Positions 32,778 to 41,052 of a stretch of 43,752 nt of DNA are shown piece by piece. Positions within the stretch are counted from its first letter, which is position 1, and each line of letters opens with the position of its first letter. Location: the NCBI GenBank assembly GCA_045595845.1, contig JAZOBF010000012.1, positions 1 to 43,752 of the forward strand, written 5' to 3'. The stretch comes from RGIG3009 sp045595845 (GTDB taxonomy: Bacteria; Bacillota; Clostridia; Oscillospirales; Acutalibacteraceae). The translations under genes were made by a program, and so were the position numbers. The notes under the pieces were generated by a model. It was not told the DNA's origin and made no database searches. It was given only the letters and a program-made list of their open reading frames with translations.

Positions 32778-33215
32778 ATGAAAAAGGTTGAACTTTTTAC
32801 GGATGGTGCTTGTTCCGGCAACCCGGGCGCGGGTGGCTGGGCAGCCATCTTACGGTATGGAACACATGAAAAGGAACTCTGCGGCGGCGAGGCACACACC
32901 ACCAACAACCGCATGGAGTTGACCGCCGTCATCGAGGGCCTGAAAGCGCTCAACGAATCCTGCCAAGTGCTTGTTACCACCGATTCTCAATATGTCATTA
33001 ACGGTATTGAAAAAGGCTGGGCAGTCAAGTGGAAACAAAACGGTTGGCGCAAAGCGGATAAAAAGCCGGCACTCAACGCCGATTTGTGGGATGCGCTGTT
33101 AAGCCTTATCGCTTTACATGATGTATCCTTTCATTGGGTGCACGGTCACCAAGGGCATCCCGAAAACGAGCGATGTGACGCTCTTGCCGTTGCACAATAT
33201 CAACAGTTATTATAA
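32778..33215 (+). CDS. rnhA: Ribonuclease HI
   Basis: A 145-residue enzyme that cuts the RNA strand of RNA-DNA hybrids. The four acidic catalytic residues are seen in LFTDGACSGNPG, NRMELTAVIEGL, VTTDSQYV and NERCDALA, and the active-site loop histidine in HQGHPENE. The length matches E. coli RNase HI without the N-terminal hybrid-binding domain. GAGGATG lies upstream of the ATG. It is a single-gene unit divergent from rnj and convergent with tyrS. Confidence 0.96.
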   Translation: MKKVELFTDGACSGNPGAGGWAAILRYGTHEKELCGGEAHTTNNRMELTAVIEGLKALNESCQVLVTTDSQYVINGIEKGWAVKWKQNGWRKADKKPALNADLWDALLSLIALHDVSFHWVHGHQGHPENERCDALAVAQYQQLL

Positions 33216-33244
33216 AAGCAGCCGGTCGTTTGACCGGCTGCTTT
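33215..33244. terminator. Terminator shared by rnhA and tyrS
   Basis: A perfect 13-bp stem (33215-33227 with 33232-33244), loop GTTT, beginning at the last base of the rnhA stop. The tyrS stop on the other strand is 6 bases away. Confidence 0.85.
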
Positions 33245-33249
33245 GCTGT

Positions 33250-34476
33250 TTATTCGATGATAGCTTTATGAAACACTTTTTTACCTTTGCGAATCTTTAA
33301 ACCTGCTTTTAAATCGTCTGCCGTATAAAGCGCGTTAACATTATCGACTTTATTGTCATTGACGGTTACGCCGCCCTGTTGTACCAAACGACGCGCTTCG
33401 CTCTTGGACGCTAACAGCTCGCACTTGAGGAGCAAATCCATAATACCGATCGTGCCCTCCGTCAAATCGGCATCGCTCAATAGGGTGGTCGGCATATCAG
33501 AATCGTCTGCACCGCCGGCAAAAAGTGCCTGTGAAGCGGTACGAGCTTTTTCCGCCTCGTCACTCCCGTGCACAAGAGTAGTCAGTTCATACGCCAATAT
33601 ATCCTTGGCTTTATTGAGTTCAGCGCCCTCCCACTTATCCATTTCATTGATTTCTTCGAGCGGGATAAAGGTAAGCATACGGATACATTTGAGTACATCC
33701 TGATCCCCGACATTACGCCAATACTGATAGAATTCAAACGGCGTTGTTTTATTGGGATCCAACCATACCGCACCGTTGGCGGTTTTTCCCATCTTTTTCC
33801 CCTCGGAATTCATCAGCAAGGTGATGGTCATCGCGTAAGCGTCTTTGCCGAGCTTCCGGCGAATCAGCTCCGTACCGCCCAACATATTTGACCACTGATC
33901 ATCACCGCCAAACTGCATATTGCAGTCATACTCTTTAAACAAATGGTAAAAATCATACGATTGCATAATCATGTAGTTAAACTCTAAAAAGGACAGCCCT
34001 TTTTCCATGCGTTGCTTGTAGCACTCCGCACGCAACATATTGTTAACCGAGAAGCAAGCACCAACCTCACGCAACAGATCAACATAATTCAGTTTGAGCA
34101 ACCAATCCGCATTGTTAACGGCAATTGCCCCGTTTTCACCGTCAAAATCAATGAATTTCTCCATTTGCTTTTTGAAACACGCACAGTTATGTTCAATCGT
34201 TTCGGGGCTCATCATCGAACGCATATCGCTTCTCCCGGAAGGATCCCCGATATAACCCGTTCCGCCTCCGAGCAACACGACGGGACGATTCCCCGCCATC
34301 TGCAGGCGTTTCATTAAACAAAGCGCCATAAAATGGCCGACATGTAACGAATCCGCCGTCGGATCAAACCCGATGTAAAACCGTGCTTTACCGTTATTCA
34401 CCAGTTCCCGAATTTCGGTTTCATCGGTCACTTGTGCTATCAATCCTCTTGCCACCAATTCATCATAGATTTTCAT
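33250..34476 (-). CDS. tyrS: Tyrosyl-tRNA synthetase
   Basis: A 408-residue class Ic synthetase that charges tRNA-Tyr. The HIGH motif is HVGH (45-48) in FDPTADSLHVGHF, the KMSKS motif is KMGKT (about residue 230), and QFGGDDQWSN and NYMIMQSYDF line the tyrosine pocket. The C-terminal S4 RNA-binding domain (about 345-405: LASKSEARRLVQQGGVTVN) is complete. AAGGAGAAG precedes the ATG. Expression is controlled by the tyrosine T-box upstream, so it should rise when charged tRNA-Tyr runs low. Confidence 0.97.
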   Translation of the reverse strand: MKIYDELVARGLIAQVTDETEIRELVNNGKARFYIGFDPTADSLHVGHFMALCLMKRLQMAGNRPVVLLGGGTGYIGDPSGRSDMRSMMSPETIEHNCACFKKQMEKFIDFDGENGAIAVNNADWLLKLNYVDLLREVGACFSVNNMLRAECYKQRMEKGLSFLEFNYMIMQSYDFYHLFKEYDCNMQFGGDDQWSNMLGGTELIRRKLGKDAYAMTITLLMNSEGKKMGKTANGAVWLDPNKTTPFEFYQYWRNVGDQDVLKCIRMLTFIPLEEINEMDKWEGAELNKAKDILAYELTTLVHGSDEAEKARTASQALFAGGADDSDMPTTLLSDADLTEGTIGIMDLLLKCELLASKSEARRLVQQGGVTVNDNKVDNVNALYTADDLKAGLKIRKGKKVFHKAIIE

Positions 34477-34493
34477 ACTGTTCTTCTCCTTGC

Positions 34494-34759
34494 AAAAATT
34501 AAATCCCCCTGTAGCCTTGCGCTACAGAGGGCATAAAATGCGGTACCACCTCTGAACGGACAACCTTCACAGGTCATCCCTCACGGAGTGCTGATGCACA
34601 CTCACACGCTGTAACGGGCGCCCCCGTCATGCCCTACTCTTCAAGTTCAGGCAGACGCTCCGGAGTGTATTCACACGAAACCCTTGCATTCTCGCACCAA
34701 CCGAATGCTCTCTTAAAAGGCATTTGCGCGCTACTCTTCTCTTTCTTCGCGTTTAACTG
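34494..34759 (-). promoter_or_regulatory. Tyrosine T-box riboswitch of tyrS
   Basis: On the minus strand the leader carries the distal stem-I motifs (AGAGAG and GGTTGGTGCGAGAA). It has a specifier segment GAATACACTCCGGAG with the Tyr codon TAC (plus 34667-34669). The T-box sequence GGTGGTACCGC lies at plus 34540-34550. A terminator follows: stem CCCTCTGTAGC with GCTACAGGGGG, then ATTTAATTTTT (plus 34494-34531). Uncharged tRNA-Tyr would bind codon and T-box and favour the antiterminator. The start is placed at the likely transcript start. Confidence 0.95.
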
Positions 34760-34765
34760 TGCTTA

Positions 34766-34794
34766 AGTATACCAAAGAATTTTCAAAAAGTAAA
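34766..34794 (-). promoter_or_regulatory. Promoter of tyrS and its T-box leader
   Basis: On the minus strand TTTACT, a 17-base spacer ending in TGG, TATACT (plus coordinates 34789-34794 and 34766-34771). It sits just upstream of the T-box leader. Confidence 0.7.
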
Positions 34795-34817
34795 GAGTCT
34801 TTTACAAGTTAAACAAA

Positions 34818-35624
34818 TCAGGCTTTTAGTATCGTTAAAATTTCGCCTGCACTTTCAAGAACCACATCGGGGCGATCCTCAGATGCATCCAACATCTCTT
34901 TTGTCGTTTCACCGCTCATCACTAAAATTGATAATACGCCTGCGTTCAACCCGCTCTTAACATCCGTATAAATACGATCGCCTATCATAGCGGTTTTATC
35001 CGCACTTATACCGGTACGCTCCATCGCCAAGTGCGGCATAAGCGGGGACGGCTTTCCTACCGAAATCGGACGGCGTTTCGATACATTATACAGCATATCG
35101 CAAATACTGCCGCAATCAGGAACACTGCCAAACGAGGTCGGGCAAACATAATCCAAATTGGTAGCAATATAAGGAATATGCGGGCGAGTAAGAAGCAGTT
35201 TCGAAACATCGTAAAGTTTTTGGAAGGTGAGTTCCGTATCATTTCCCATCACAATACAATCGGTTTGTTCTATATCATCCGTAACGCAAAAACCCTCACG
35301 TCTGAGCTCATCTTTTAAAGACTCGGTGCCACAAACATAGAGACGAGCGTCAGCATGATGACATTTCAAATAATACGCAACCGCTTGTGAGGAGGTTAAA
35401 AAATCATCGTATCCTGAAAAGATTCCCAAACGCTCTAATTTTGAAATATAATCTTTAACACTTTTCGAGGAATTGTTGGTGACAAACAAATATCGGCGTC
35501 CGGTTTGACGAATGACATGCAGCAACTCTTTCGTAAAATCGTACAGTTGATCATCGAGATACAGCGTACCATCCATATCAAATAAAAACAACCGCATATT
35601 CCGTATTTGTTGTTCTGTTGTCAT
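34818..35624 (-). CDS. HAD-IIA family sugar/nucleotide phosphatase (NagD-like)
   Basis: A 268-residue cytoplasmic phosphatase. HAD motif I is FLFDMDGTLYLDD with the nucleophile Asp, motif II is VTNNSS, motif III Lys lies in SVGKPSP, and motif IV is MIGDRIYTDV. The large cap between motifs II and III (about 75-195) with TSSQAVAYYL is the HAD-IIA type of NagD and p-nitrophenyl phosphatases. The natural substrate is not clear. GAGGTGATGG precedes the ATG. It lies 37 bases downstream of the MGMT-like gene and may be co-transcribed. Confidence 0.9.
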   Translation of the reverse strand: MTTEQQIRNMRLFLFDMDGTLYLDDQLYDFTKELLHVIRQTGRRYLFVTNNSSKSVKDYISKLERLGIFSGYDDFLTSSQAVAYYLKCHHADARLYVCGTESLKDELRREGFCVTDDIEQTDCIVMGNDTELTFQKLYDVSKLLLTRPHIPYIATNLDYVCPTSFGSVPDCGSICDMLYNVSKRRPISVGKPSPLMPHLAMERTGISADKTAMIGDRIYTDVKSGLNAGVLSILVMSGETTKEMLDASEDRPDVVLESAGEILTILKA

Positions 35625-35661
35625 ACACCATCACCTCGTGTTAAGAATATCACCCACTCTG

Positions 35662-35982
35662 TTATGTGTCAAGGTCAGTAGCGTGCCAACCGTATTTTTG
35701 CAAATCAATATGACCGTCACTCTCGAACACGATTCCTTCTTGCTCGAGCAGATCCCTCTGCACCGTTGCACCGCCAAACGCAAAGCTTGATGCGATTCGC
35801 CCATCGCGGTTCACAACACGATAACACGGAATTACAAACGGTTCAGGATTATTGTGCAATGCATAACCAACCACCCGCGCCCAGCGCGGATTTCCCGCGA
35901 GCAGTGCGACATAACCATAGGTTGCAACTTTCCCTCTTGGAATCTGACGAACCACATGATAGATGCGTTCAAAAACCGACAT
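35662..35982 (-). CDS. MGMT-family alkyltransferase-like protein with altered active site
   Basis: A 106-residue protein corresponding to the DNA-binding and active-site domain of O6-alkylguanine-DNA alkyltransferases (MSVFERIYHVVRQIPRGKVATYGYVA; RWARVVGYALHNNPEP). The catalytic PCHR motif reads PCYR: the cysteine is kept, but the histidine that activates it is tyrosine. This differs from both true MGMT (PCHR) and alkyltransferase-like proteins (often PWHR). It may recognise alkylated bases without efficient repair, which is an inference. ATG 35982 follows GGGGAG; a longer reading frame upstream lacks a ribosome binding site. Confidence 0.88.
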   Translation of the reverse strand: MSVFERIYHVVRQIPRGKVATYGYVALLAGNPRWARVVGYALHNNPEPFVIPCYRVVNRDGRIASSFAFGGATVQRDLLEQEGIVFESDGHIDLQKYGWHATDLDT

Positions 35983-36008
35983 ATCGTATCTCCCCGGACA
36001 TAAAAGAA

Positions 36009-36038
36009 TTGAAAACCACACAAAAATCGTGGTATACT
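36009..36038 (+). promoter_or_regulatory. Promoter of the PAP2 gene with overlapping dyad
   Basis: TTGAAA at 36009-36014, an 18-base spacer ending in TGG, TATACT at 36033-36038. An inverted repeat GTGGTAT (36029-36035) and ATACCAC (36045-36051) covers the -10 and could be an operator. Confidence 0.6.
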
Positions 36039-36069
36039 CATATCATACCACAAACAAGGGGGTTTTGAT

Positions 36070-36999
36070 ATGGAATTTTTATACACATTAGAAGCACTGC
36101 GCAATTCCGTATTCGATGTATTTTTTTCAATTGTTACGCTATGTGGCGAAGAGACCGTTTTTATGGCTGTCGGCCTGATTGTATTCTGGTGCATTAACAA
36201 ATACCAGGGTTACTATTTGTTGTCTGTCGGCTTTGTGGGCACGGTCATAAATCAATTCTTAAAAATGCTGTTCCGCATTCCGCGCCCTTGGATACGCGAT
36301 CCGAATTTCACCATTGTTTCCTCTGCCGAAGACGCCGCAGCAGGCTATTCTTTCCCCAGTGGTCACACACAAACATCGGTTGGTTTATTCGGAGGGATTG
36401 CCCTGTGGAATAAAAACACTATTCTTCGTATCGTGATGCTTGCTCTGTGCATATTAGTCCCTTTTTCCCGTATGTATCTCGGCGTACACACACCCGCCGA
36501 TGTTCTCGTATCCATCGCGATTGCCGCTTTTCTCATCTTAGTGGGTTGTCCGCTGTTCAAAAAAGCAGAAAAGTCCCCAAAAATTATGTATGGAATCTTG
36601 TTTTTCATGATTGCGTTGACACTCGCTTTTCTATGTTTTGTTTGCTTCTACCCGTTCCCCGCTGATGTGTATCAAACAGATGTTGTTCATAATTTAGAAT
36701 CTGCACAAAAAAACGCTTTCACACTAATGGGATGCGCCGTTGGATTAGTTCTTGTTTATACGGTTGATCACAACTACACGAATTTTGAAACAAAAGCCGT
36801 TTGGTGGGCTCAACTTTTAAAAATCGTCGGCGGCCTCGCTGCAGTACTGATTATCAAAGAGCTCTTACGCGCACCATTGGATACCCTTTTGAACGGGGCA
36901 CTCCTCGCACGCAGTATTCGTTATTTTCTCATGGTTGTAGTCGGCGGCGTACTGTGGCCGATGACTTTTAAATGGTTTGGGAAACTTGGTAAAAAATAA
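36070..36999 (+). CDS. PAP2-family membrane phosphatase
   Basis: A 309-residue membrane protein with about seven to eight helices. The three PAP2 signatures are present: KMLFRIPRPW (KX6RP), FPSGHTQTS (PSGH) and SRMYLGVHTPADV (SRX5HX3D). Such enzymes dephosphorylate lipid phosphates such as undecaprenyl diphosphate or phosphatidic acid at the outer face of the membrane. The C-terminal half (about 170-305) adds several helices beyond the minimal domain. An AAGGGGG site lies upstream of the ATG. It is a single-gene unit divergent from the MGMT-like gene. Confidence 0.92.
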   Translation: MEFLYTLEALRNSVFDVFFSIVTLCGEETVFMAVGLIVFWCINKYQGYYLLSVGFVGTVINQFLKMLFRIPRPWIRDPNFTIVSSAEDAAAGYSFPSGHTQTSVGLFGGIALWNKNTILRIVMLALCILVPFSRMYLGVHTPADVLVSIAIAAFLILVGCPLFKKAEKSPKIMYGILFFMIALTLAFLCFVCFYPFPADVYQTDVVHNLESAQKNAFTLMGCAVGLVLVYTVDHNYTNFETKAVWWAQLLKIVGGLAAVLIIKELLRAPLDTLLNGALLARSIRYFLMVVVGGVLWPMTFKWFGKLGKK

Positions 37000-37004
37000 A
37001 ATTC

Positions 37005-37041
37005 AAAGGAGTCGGCAACTCAAATGCAGACTCCTTTTTGA
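37005..37041 (+). terminator. Terminator of the PAP2 gene
   Basis: A 9-bp stem (37005-37013 with 37029-37037) with a 15-base loop and a T run, closed further by ATTC (37001-37004) and GAAT (37040-37043) after a 2-base bulge. Confidence 0.7.
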
Positions 37042-37050
37042 ATACCAATC

Positions 37051-37079
37051 TTTACTTAAGGTAAAAATTATGATATACT
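37051..37079 (+). promoter_or_regulatory. Promoter of nadE
   Basis: TTTACT at 37051-37056, a 17-base spacer, TATACT at 37074-37079, about 34 bases upstream of the ATG. Confidence 0.65.
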
Positions 37080-37112
37080 GCATTTATATCTTTATTGGGG
37101 AGGGCAGATACG

Positions 37113-37844
37113 ATGTTTGATACCAGACAAGTAAAAAACGATTGTGTGGAATGGATCCGCACTTTTTTTGAGGAAAACGGCAAGGGCTGCAACGCTGTCA
37201 TCGGTATTTCAGGGGGAAAAGACAGTTCCATAGCGGCGGCTCTTTGTGTCGAAGCGCTCGGTAAAGACCGTGTGATCGGTGTGTTAATGCCGCAAGGCGA
37301 ACAGCACGATATTGACATGGCATATTTGCTGGTCAACCACTTAGGCATCAAACAGTATGTCGTGAATATCAAGGACGCGGTAGACAGTCTGCTTAACGCT
37401 TTACCTGATACGCTTGCTGTTTCCACACAGGCAAAGACAAATTTGCCGCCGCGCATTCGCATGTCCACCTTATATGCCGTCAGTCAATCCGTCAATGGCC
37501 GCGTGGTAAACACTTGCAATCTCTCAGAAGATTGGGTAGGATATTCCACAAGGTACGGCGATGCCGCGGGGGACTTTTCCCCCCTTGCCAATCTTACGGT
37601 TACCGAGGTAAAACAAATCGGACACCTGTTAGGCCTACCGAGTGTACTGGTAGAAAAAACGCCTATTGACGGTTTGTGCGGAAAAACAGACGAAGAAAAC
37701 CTGGGTTTCACCTACGCTGAATTGGATGTGTATATTCGCACCGGTGTTATGGAAGATGCCGCCAAGAAAGCTCTTATTGATAAAAAGCACGCGGCAAATC
37801 TCTTCAAACTCCAACTGATGCCGACTTTTAAACCAAATATGTAA
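37113..37844 (+). CDS. nadE: NAD+ synthase, ammonia-dependent
   Basis: A 243-residue enzyme that amidates nicotinic acid adenine dinucleotide to NAD. The PP-loop is IGISGGKDSSIA. RIRMSTLYAVSQ, NTCNLSEDWVGYSTRYGDAAGDFSPL and EKTPIDGLCGKTDEENLGFTY match the family. There is no glutaminase domain, so free ammonia is the nitrogen donor. ATG 37113 follows GGGGAGGG; an in-frame ATG at 37095 lies upstream of that site's best spacing. It is a single-gene unit with its own promoter and terminator. Confidence 0.95.
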   Translation: MFDTRQVKNDCVEWIRTFFEENGKGCNAVIGISGGKDSSIAAALCVEALGKDRVIGVLMPQGEQHDIDMAYLLVNHLGIKQYVVNIKDAVDSLLNALPDTLAVSTQAKTNLPPRIRMSTLYAVSQSVNGRVVNTCNLSEDWVGYSTRYGDAAGDFSPLANLTVTEVKQIGHLLGLPSVLVEKTPIDGLCGKTDEENLGFTYAELDVYIRTGVMEDAAKKALIDKKHAANLFKLQLMPTFKPNM

Positions 37845-37847
37845 AGG

Positions 37848-37875
37848 AAAAGCACTTGCCACTGCAAGTGCTTTT
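37848..37875 (+). terminator. Terminator of nadE
   Basis: A perfect 12-bp stem (37848-37859 with 37864-37875), loop CACT, ending in TTTT, 3 bases after the nadE stop. Confidence 0.85.
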
Positions 37876-37887
37876 TATTGTGCCGGT

Positions 37888-38517
37888 TTAAGCACGACTA
37901 TTGAAATTTGTTTGTTCGTTTTTTGTATCATTCTTCTCCACTTGCTCGTCTTTTCCCGGATAGGGGAATAATTTAACATTTAAAAGCCAAGCAATAAAAA
38001 CAGCCGCGACGGTTTGAAAAGCACGCAACAAACAATAAATATACCTCCCGTCATTACTGTGGGACGCAAGAAGAATGATAAAAATCACGGCGGCAATTCC
38101 GCAAAAAGTTTTACATCCCATTAATTGAGCAATTGTAATGGTTAAGATAGTACCAAATAATATGAATATCAGCTCTATTAAGTGACACGCCCATCCTTCC
38201 GGTGCAAGATTTTTCAGCAAGTCCATAATCGCAAGCAACGGCAATCCCACCAAAAAAGCACATAGATTAGCTTTGAGTCTTCTTCTGCTGAAATCAACGG
38301 TTTTTTGCGAACTGTCACGGATTTCAAGGAGACTGTAAATATACATGTATATCGGATGAACCTCTAAATCCGGAAAAGGAATACGTATCAGTTGCCAGAC
38401 AAAAAAAGAAATACCAATGGCAAATATGCTTTTCCATTTTCGCATACCAATATGTGCATTTGAGAAAAACTGCTTTATTTTTAACTTTGATGTGTTTTCC
38501 GGTGCTAAAATGACCAT
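37888..38517 (-). CDS. Membrane protein resembling aromatic acid exporter (ArAE/FUSC-like)
   Basis: A 209-residue membrane protein with about four to five helices. The opening segment KQFFSNAHIGMRKWKSIFAI with VHPIYMYIYSLLEIRDSSQKTV resembles the ArAE/DUF939 type of fusaric-acid-resistance-like exporters, although it is short and may be an incomplete member. The C-terminal tail is charged (KDEQVEKNDTKNEQ). ATG 38517 is chosen because GGAGG is just upstream (spacing is tight); longer starts run into the MATE gene. It lies 50 bases after that gene on the same strand and is likely co-transcribed, so a shared export role is an inference. Confidence 0.6.
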   Translation of the reverse strand: MVILAPENTSKLKIKQFFSNAHIGMRKWKSIFAIGISFFVWQLIRIPFPDLEVHPIYMYIYSLLEIRDSSQKTVDFSRRRLKANLCAFLVGLPLLAIMDLLKNLAPEGWACHLIELIFILFGTILTITIAQLMGCKTFCGIAAVIFIILLASHSNDGRYIYCLLRAFQTVAAVFIAWLLNVKLFPYPGKDEQVEKNDTKNEQTNFNSRA

Positions 38518-38567
38518 CTCCTCCTTTTTCATCAGCGTTAAGAAAGAAAAACTACGACATAGCATGT

Positions 38568-39938
38568 TTACTGTAGATTCAAAACGGATAACTTTTTTTG
38601 CTGGTTCTTGAAAACCAAGATAAACATACATGTGTGCAATATAAATGTACCACCCCAAGATAACGGATAACATATAAACAACGACTCATATGTGCCAATC
38701 GCCTTAAAAGCAGTCATAATCCAAAGAATACGAATACCGCAAACACCACAAATGGATGTTATCATATTCATAATCGATGCTCCCATACCTCGCAAAGCGC
38801 CGCTCATGATGTTCACAAAGCCAAGCAGACCGTATGCATATCCGAGAATGCCGAGCTTACGCCAGCCCCATTCTATAACGCTCACATCATTCGGCACATA
38901 AATCCCAATCAGAGATTCCCCGAAAAGGTAGGTAACCAGCGATTGTATTGCCCAAATACCAAGAGAATATGCAAAACAAATATACACTATCTTCTTAATG
39001 CGGTCAAACTTCTTCGCACCGAAATTTTGGCTCGAAAACACAATACACGCGTGATAAAGACTACCTGCCATAACCTCGTAAAATGAGGTTATGCTGGTTG
39101 CTGCCGCACTTCCTGCAATAGCGGCCGAACCGAAACTGTTAACGCCGGATTGCACCAATACATTTGAGACCGAATAAATCGAACTTTGAATTCCGGAGGG
39201 CAAACCGAATTTTAAAATTTTTAAAAACGGTTGTTTGTAAATTCGGATTTCCCGCAAATTGATTTTCATTTCATCCGTCTCGTTGCAAAGAATATACAAA
39301 ATGGCGACCGCCGTGAAAATTTGGGAAATAACGGTTGCGGTCGCAACGCCGTCAGCCCTCATCTTAAGAACACATACAAAAAACAGATTCAGCGCAACAT
39401 TAATCACGCCCGAAATGGTGACGATATAGAGCGGACGCTTGGTATCGCCTTTTGCACGGAGAAGCGCTGCGCCGAAGTTGTATATAAGTGACGGAACAAA
39501 CCCAATGGCAATAATACGAAAATAAGTGGTGGCTTGAGGAAAGATGTTTTGAGGGACATCAATCATATTCAGAATCTCCGTCGAAAACGCAAGGCAAACA
39601 GTCGACATAATCAAGCCGCCAAGCACCGCCACTGCTATACAAGTATACACAGTCTTTTGTACTTGCCCTTTTGACCGTGCCCCGATAGCCTGCCCCAATG
39701 CAATGGTTCCACCCGCGGATACCCCAAGAATAAAATTAAGAAATAAGCTGATGACGGCAGTACAGGTACCGACAGCCGCCAACGCTTCTTGACCCGCAAA
39801 CCTGCCCACAACAACGCTATCCGCGGCTGCGTATAAATGCTGCAGAACAGCCGTTAGCATATACACGGCCGCAAACTTTAATAGTTTCCCCCAAAGAGGA
39901 CCGTTTACCATATCGACGCCGTTCGCCTTATGGACCAT
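38568..39938 (-). CDS. MATE family efflux transporter
   Basis: A 456-residue, 12-helix antiporter of the MATE superfamily (NorM/DinF/MepA-like), which exports cationic drugs with sodium or protons. The signatures PLWGKLLKFAAVYMLTAVLQ, DSVVVGRFAGQEALAAVG and the second-half repeat FGLPSGIQSSIYSVSNVLVQ are typical. ATG 39938 is preferred over earlier in-frame ATGs because it follows GGGTGGGG and lies about 25 bases after the -10; the longer frame would begin upstream of the promoter. It is divergent from an AraC regulator that probably controls it. Confidence 0.92.
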   Translation of the reverse strand: MVHKANGVDMVNGPLWGKLLKFAAVYMLTAVLQHLYAAADSVVVGRFAGQEALAAVGTCTAVISLFLNFILGVSAGGTIALGQAIGARSKGQVQKTVYTCIAVAVLGGLIMSTVCLAFSTEILNMIDVPQNIFPQATTYFRIIAIGFVPSLIYNFGAALLRAKGDTKRPLYIVTISGVINVALNLFFVCVLKMRADGVATATVISQIFTAVAILYILCNETDEMKINLREIRIYKQPFLKILKFGLPSGIQSSIYSVSNVLVQSGVNSFGSAAIAGSAAATSITSFYEVMAGSLYHACIVFSSQNFGAKKFDRIKKIVYICFAYSLGIWAIQSLVTYLFGESLIGIYVPNDVSVIEWGWRKLGILGYAYGLLGFVNIMSGALRGMGASIMNMITSICGVCGIRILWIMTAFKAIGTYESLFICYPLSWGGTFILHTCMFILVFKNQQKKLSVLNLQ

Positions 39939-39962
39939 AAAACCCCACCCCATTTCCCCCAC

Positions 39963-39990
39963 ATTATAGCACGCGAAAATGGCATGTAAA
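39963..39990 (-). promoter_or_regulatory. Promoter of the MATE transporter gene
   Basis: On the minus strand TTTACA, a 16-base spacer ending in TGC, TATAAT (plus coordinates 39985-39990 and 39963-39968). The TGC makes it an extended -10 promoter. Confidence 0.75.
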
Positions 39991-40043
39991 TAGAGCAATC
40001 ACAACAATATGGATTTTTCGAAACAAGCATGTAACAAAGTGCA

Positions 40044-40072
40044 TTGCATTCTATTTTTGCATATGGTAGAAT
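40044..40072 (+). promoter_or_regulatory. Promoter of the AraC-type regulator
   Basis: TTGCAT at 40044-40049, a 17-base spacer ending in TGG, TAGAAT at 40067-40072. It is divergent from the MATE promoter, about 54 bases apart. Confidence 0.65.
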
Positions 40073-40100
40073 ATAAGCATTCTTATGATACGGCGAGGTA

Positions 40101-40886
40101 ATGCTTGTGTTTAGTAACATAGAAAACTTGAAAATAAAGGATATCACCAAAGGTGTTACCAAAAATCATGTGACAGTCACTTGCCGTAAAAGTAGTGGAT
40201 TTACATTTCGAATTGCAGGCACTTCTCGCTATATCTTTTCCGACAAAACCTTTGATGTGGGACCGGGTGAACTTATATTTTTGCCTCAAGGAAGCTGTTA
40301 TGAAATCGTAACCCCCTCTGATGTGCGAAGCGAACATATTGCTATTCGGTTTTCAGCGGACCTTTACGATGCAAAGCCCGCGCTATATTCTTTCAAAAAC
40401 TTCCCGGAAGCAGAAGAGTTGATAAACAATGCTCCCGATGAGTGGAAATTCGGGAGCAAATATGAGCGCTATAAATGCTATGCACTGTTTTACAGCATCT
40501 TGGCTTATATCGAACAACTGGAAAACCAGGCCTATGCCCACAAAAAGAAATTCAGCGTCATTGCACCCGCTATTGACTATCTCAAAACACATCTGTATGA
40601 CTGCGATTTAAAAATTGAAACTCTCTATAAACTTTGCGGTGTATCCGGCACCTATTTTCGCCAAATTTTCCAATCCACTTACTCAATGAGCCCGCAAAAA
40701 TATATTTTGGCAAAACGACTTTCTCATGCAAAATCCATTATTGTTAGCGGAAACTTTGATATGGTGTCCGAAATTGCGCTGTCTGTTGGCTATAAAGACG
40801 CTTTATATTTCAGTCGAGCATTCAAAAAAAAATACGGCATTTCGCCATCGGAATTTGCCACCGCGGAGATGCAATCATTGAAATAA
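40101..40886 (+). CDS. AraC-family transcriptional regulator
   Basis: A 261-residue activator-type regulator. Residues about 10-110 form a cupin-like sensing domain (FTFRIAGTSRYIFSDKTFDVGPGELIFLPQGSCYEI), and residues about 155-258 form the two-HTH AraC domain (LKIETLYKLCGVSGTYFRQIFQ; MVSEIALSVGYKDALYFSRAFKKKYGISPSEF). The ligand cannot be told. ATG 40101 has only a tight GAGGTA site; a GTG at 40107 is better spaced and is an alternative start. It is divergent from the MATE exporter and likely regulates it. Confidence 0.9.
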   Translation: MLVFSNIENLKIKDITKGVTKNHVTVTCRKSSGFTFRIAGTSRYIFSDKTFDVGPGELIFLPQGSCYEIVTPSDVRSEHIAIRFSADLYDAKPALYSFKNFPEAEELINNAPDEWKFGSKYERYKCYALFYSILAYIEQLENQAYAHKKKFSVIAPAIDYLKTHLYDCDLKIETLYKLCGVSGTYFRQIFQSTYSMSPQKYILAKRLSHAKSIIVSGNFDMVSEIALSVGYKDALYFSRAFKKKYGISPSEFATAEMQSLK

Positions 40887-41052
40887 CCGCGATATAAATA
40901 CAAAACGCAAAACACAAGATAAAGCAAATTGTATGTGTCGATGCTCCTAATCCGGTTGCAGTCAAGAATTTGTAAAAGAAAATCATTGTTACTGCCAATA
41001 TTTCTGTTATAATATTCAAAATCATTCGTCTTGTTCTAAAAGAAAGTTTCAA
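40822..41052 (-). pseudogene. Possible remnant of a two-helix membrane protein
   Basis: A 76-codon open frame starting with TTG and lacking a good ribosome binding site. It shows two hydrophobic segments (ILNIITEILAVTMIFFYKFL and TICFILCFAFCIYIAVISMIA) behind a basic start. It overlaps the 3' end of the AraC gene on the other strand by 65 bases. The composition looks like the beginning of a real membrane protein that was truncated. It may also be chance. I do not recognise a family. Confidence 0.3.
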
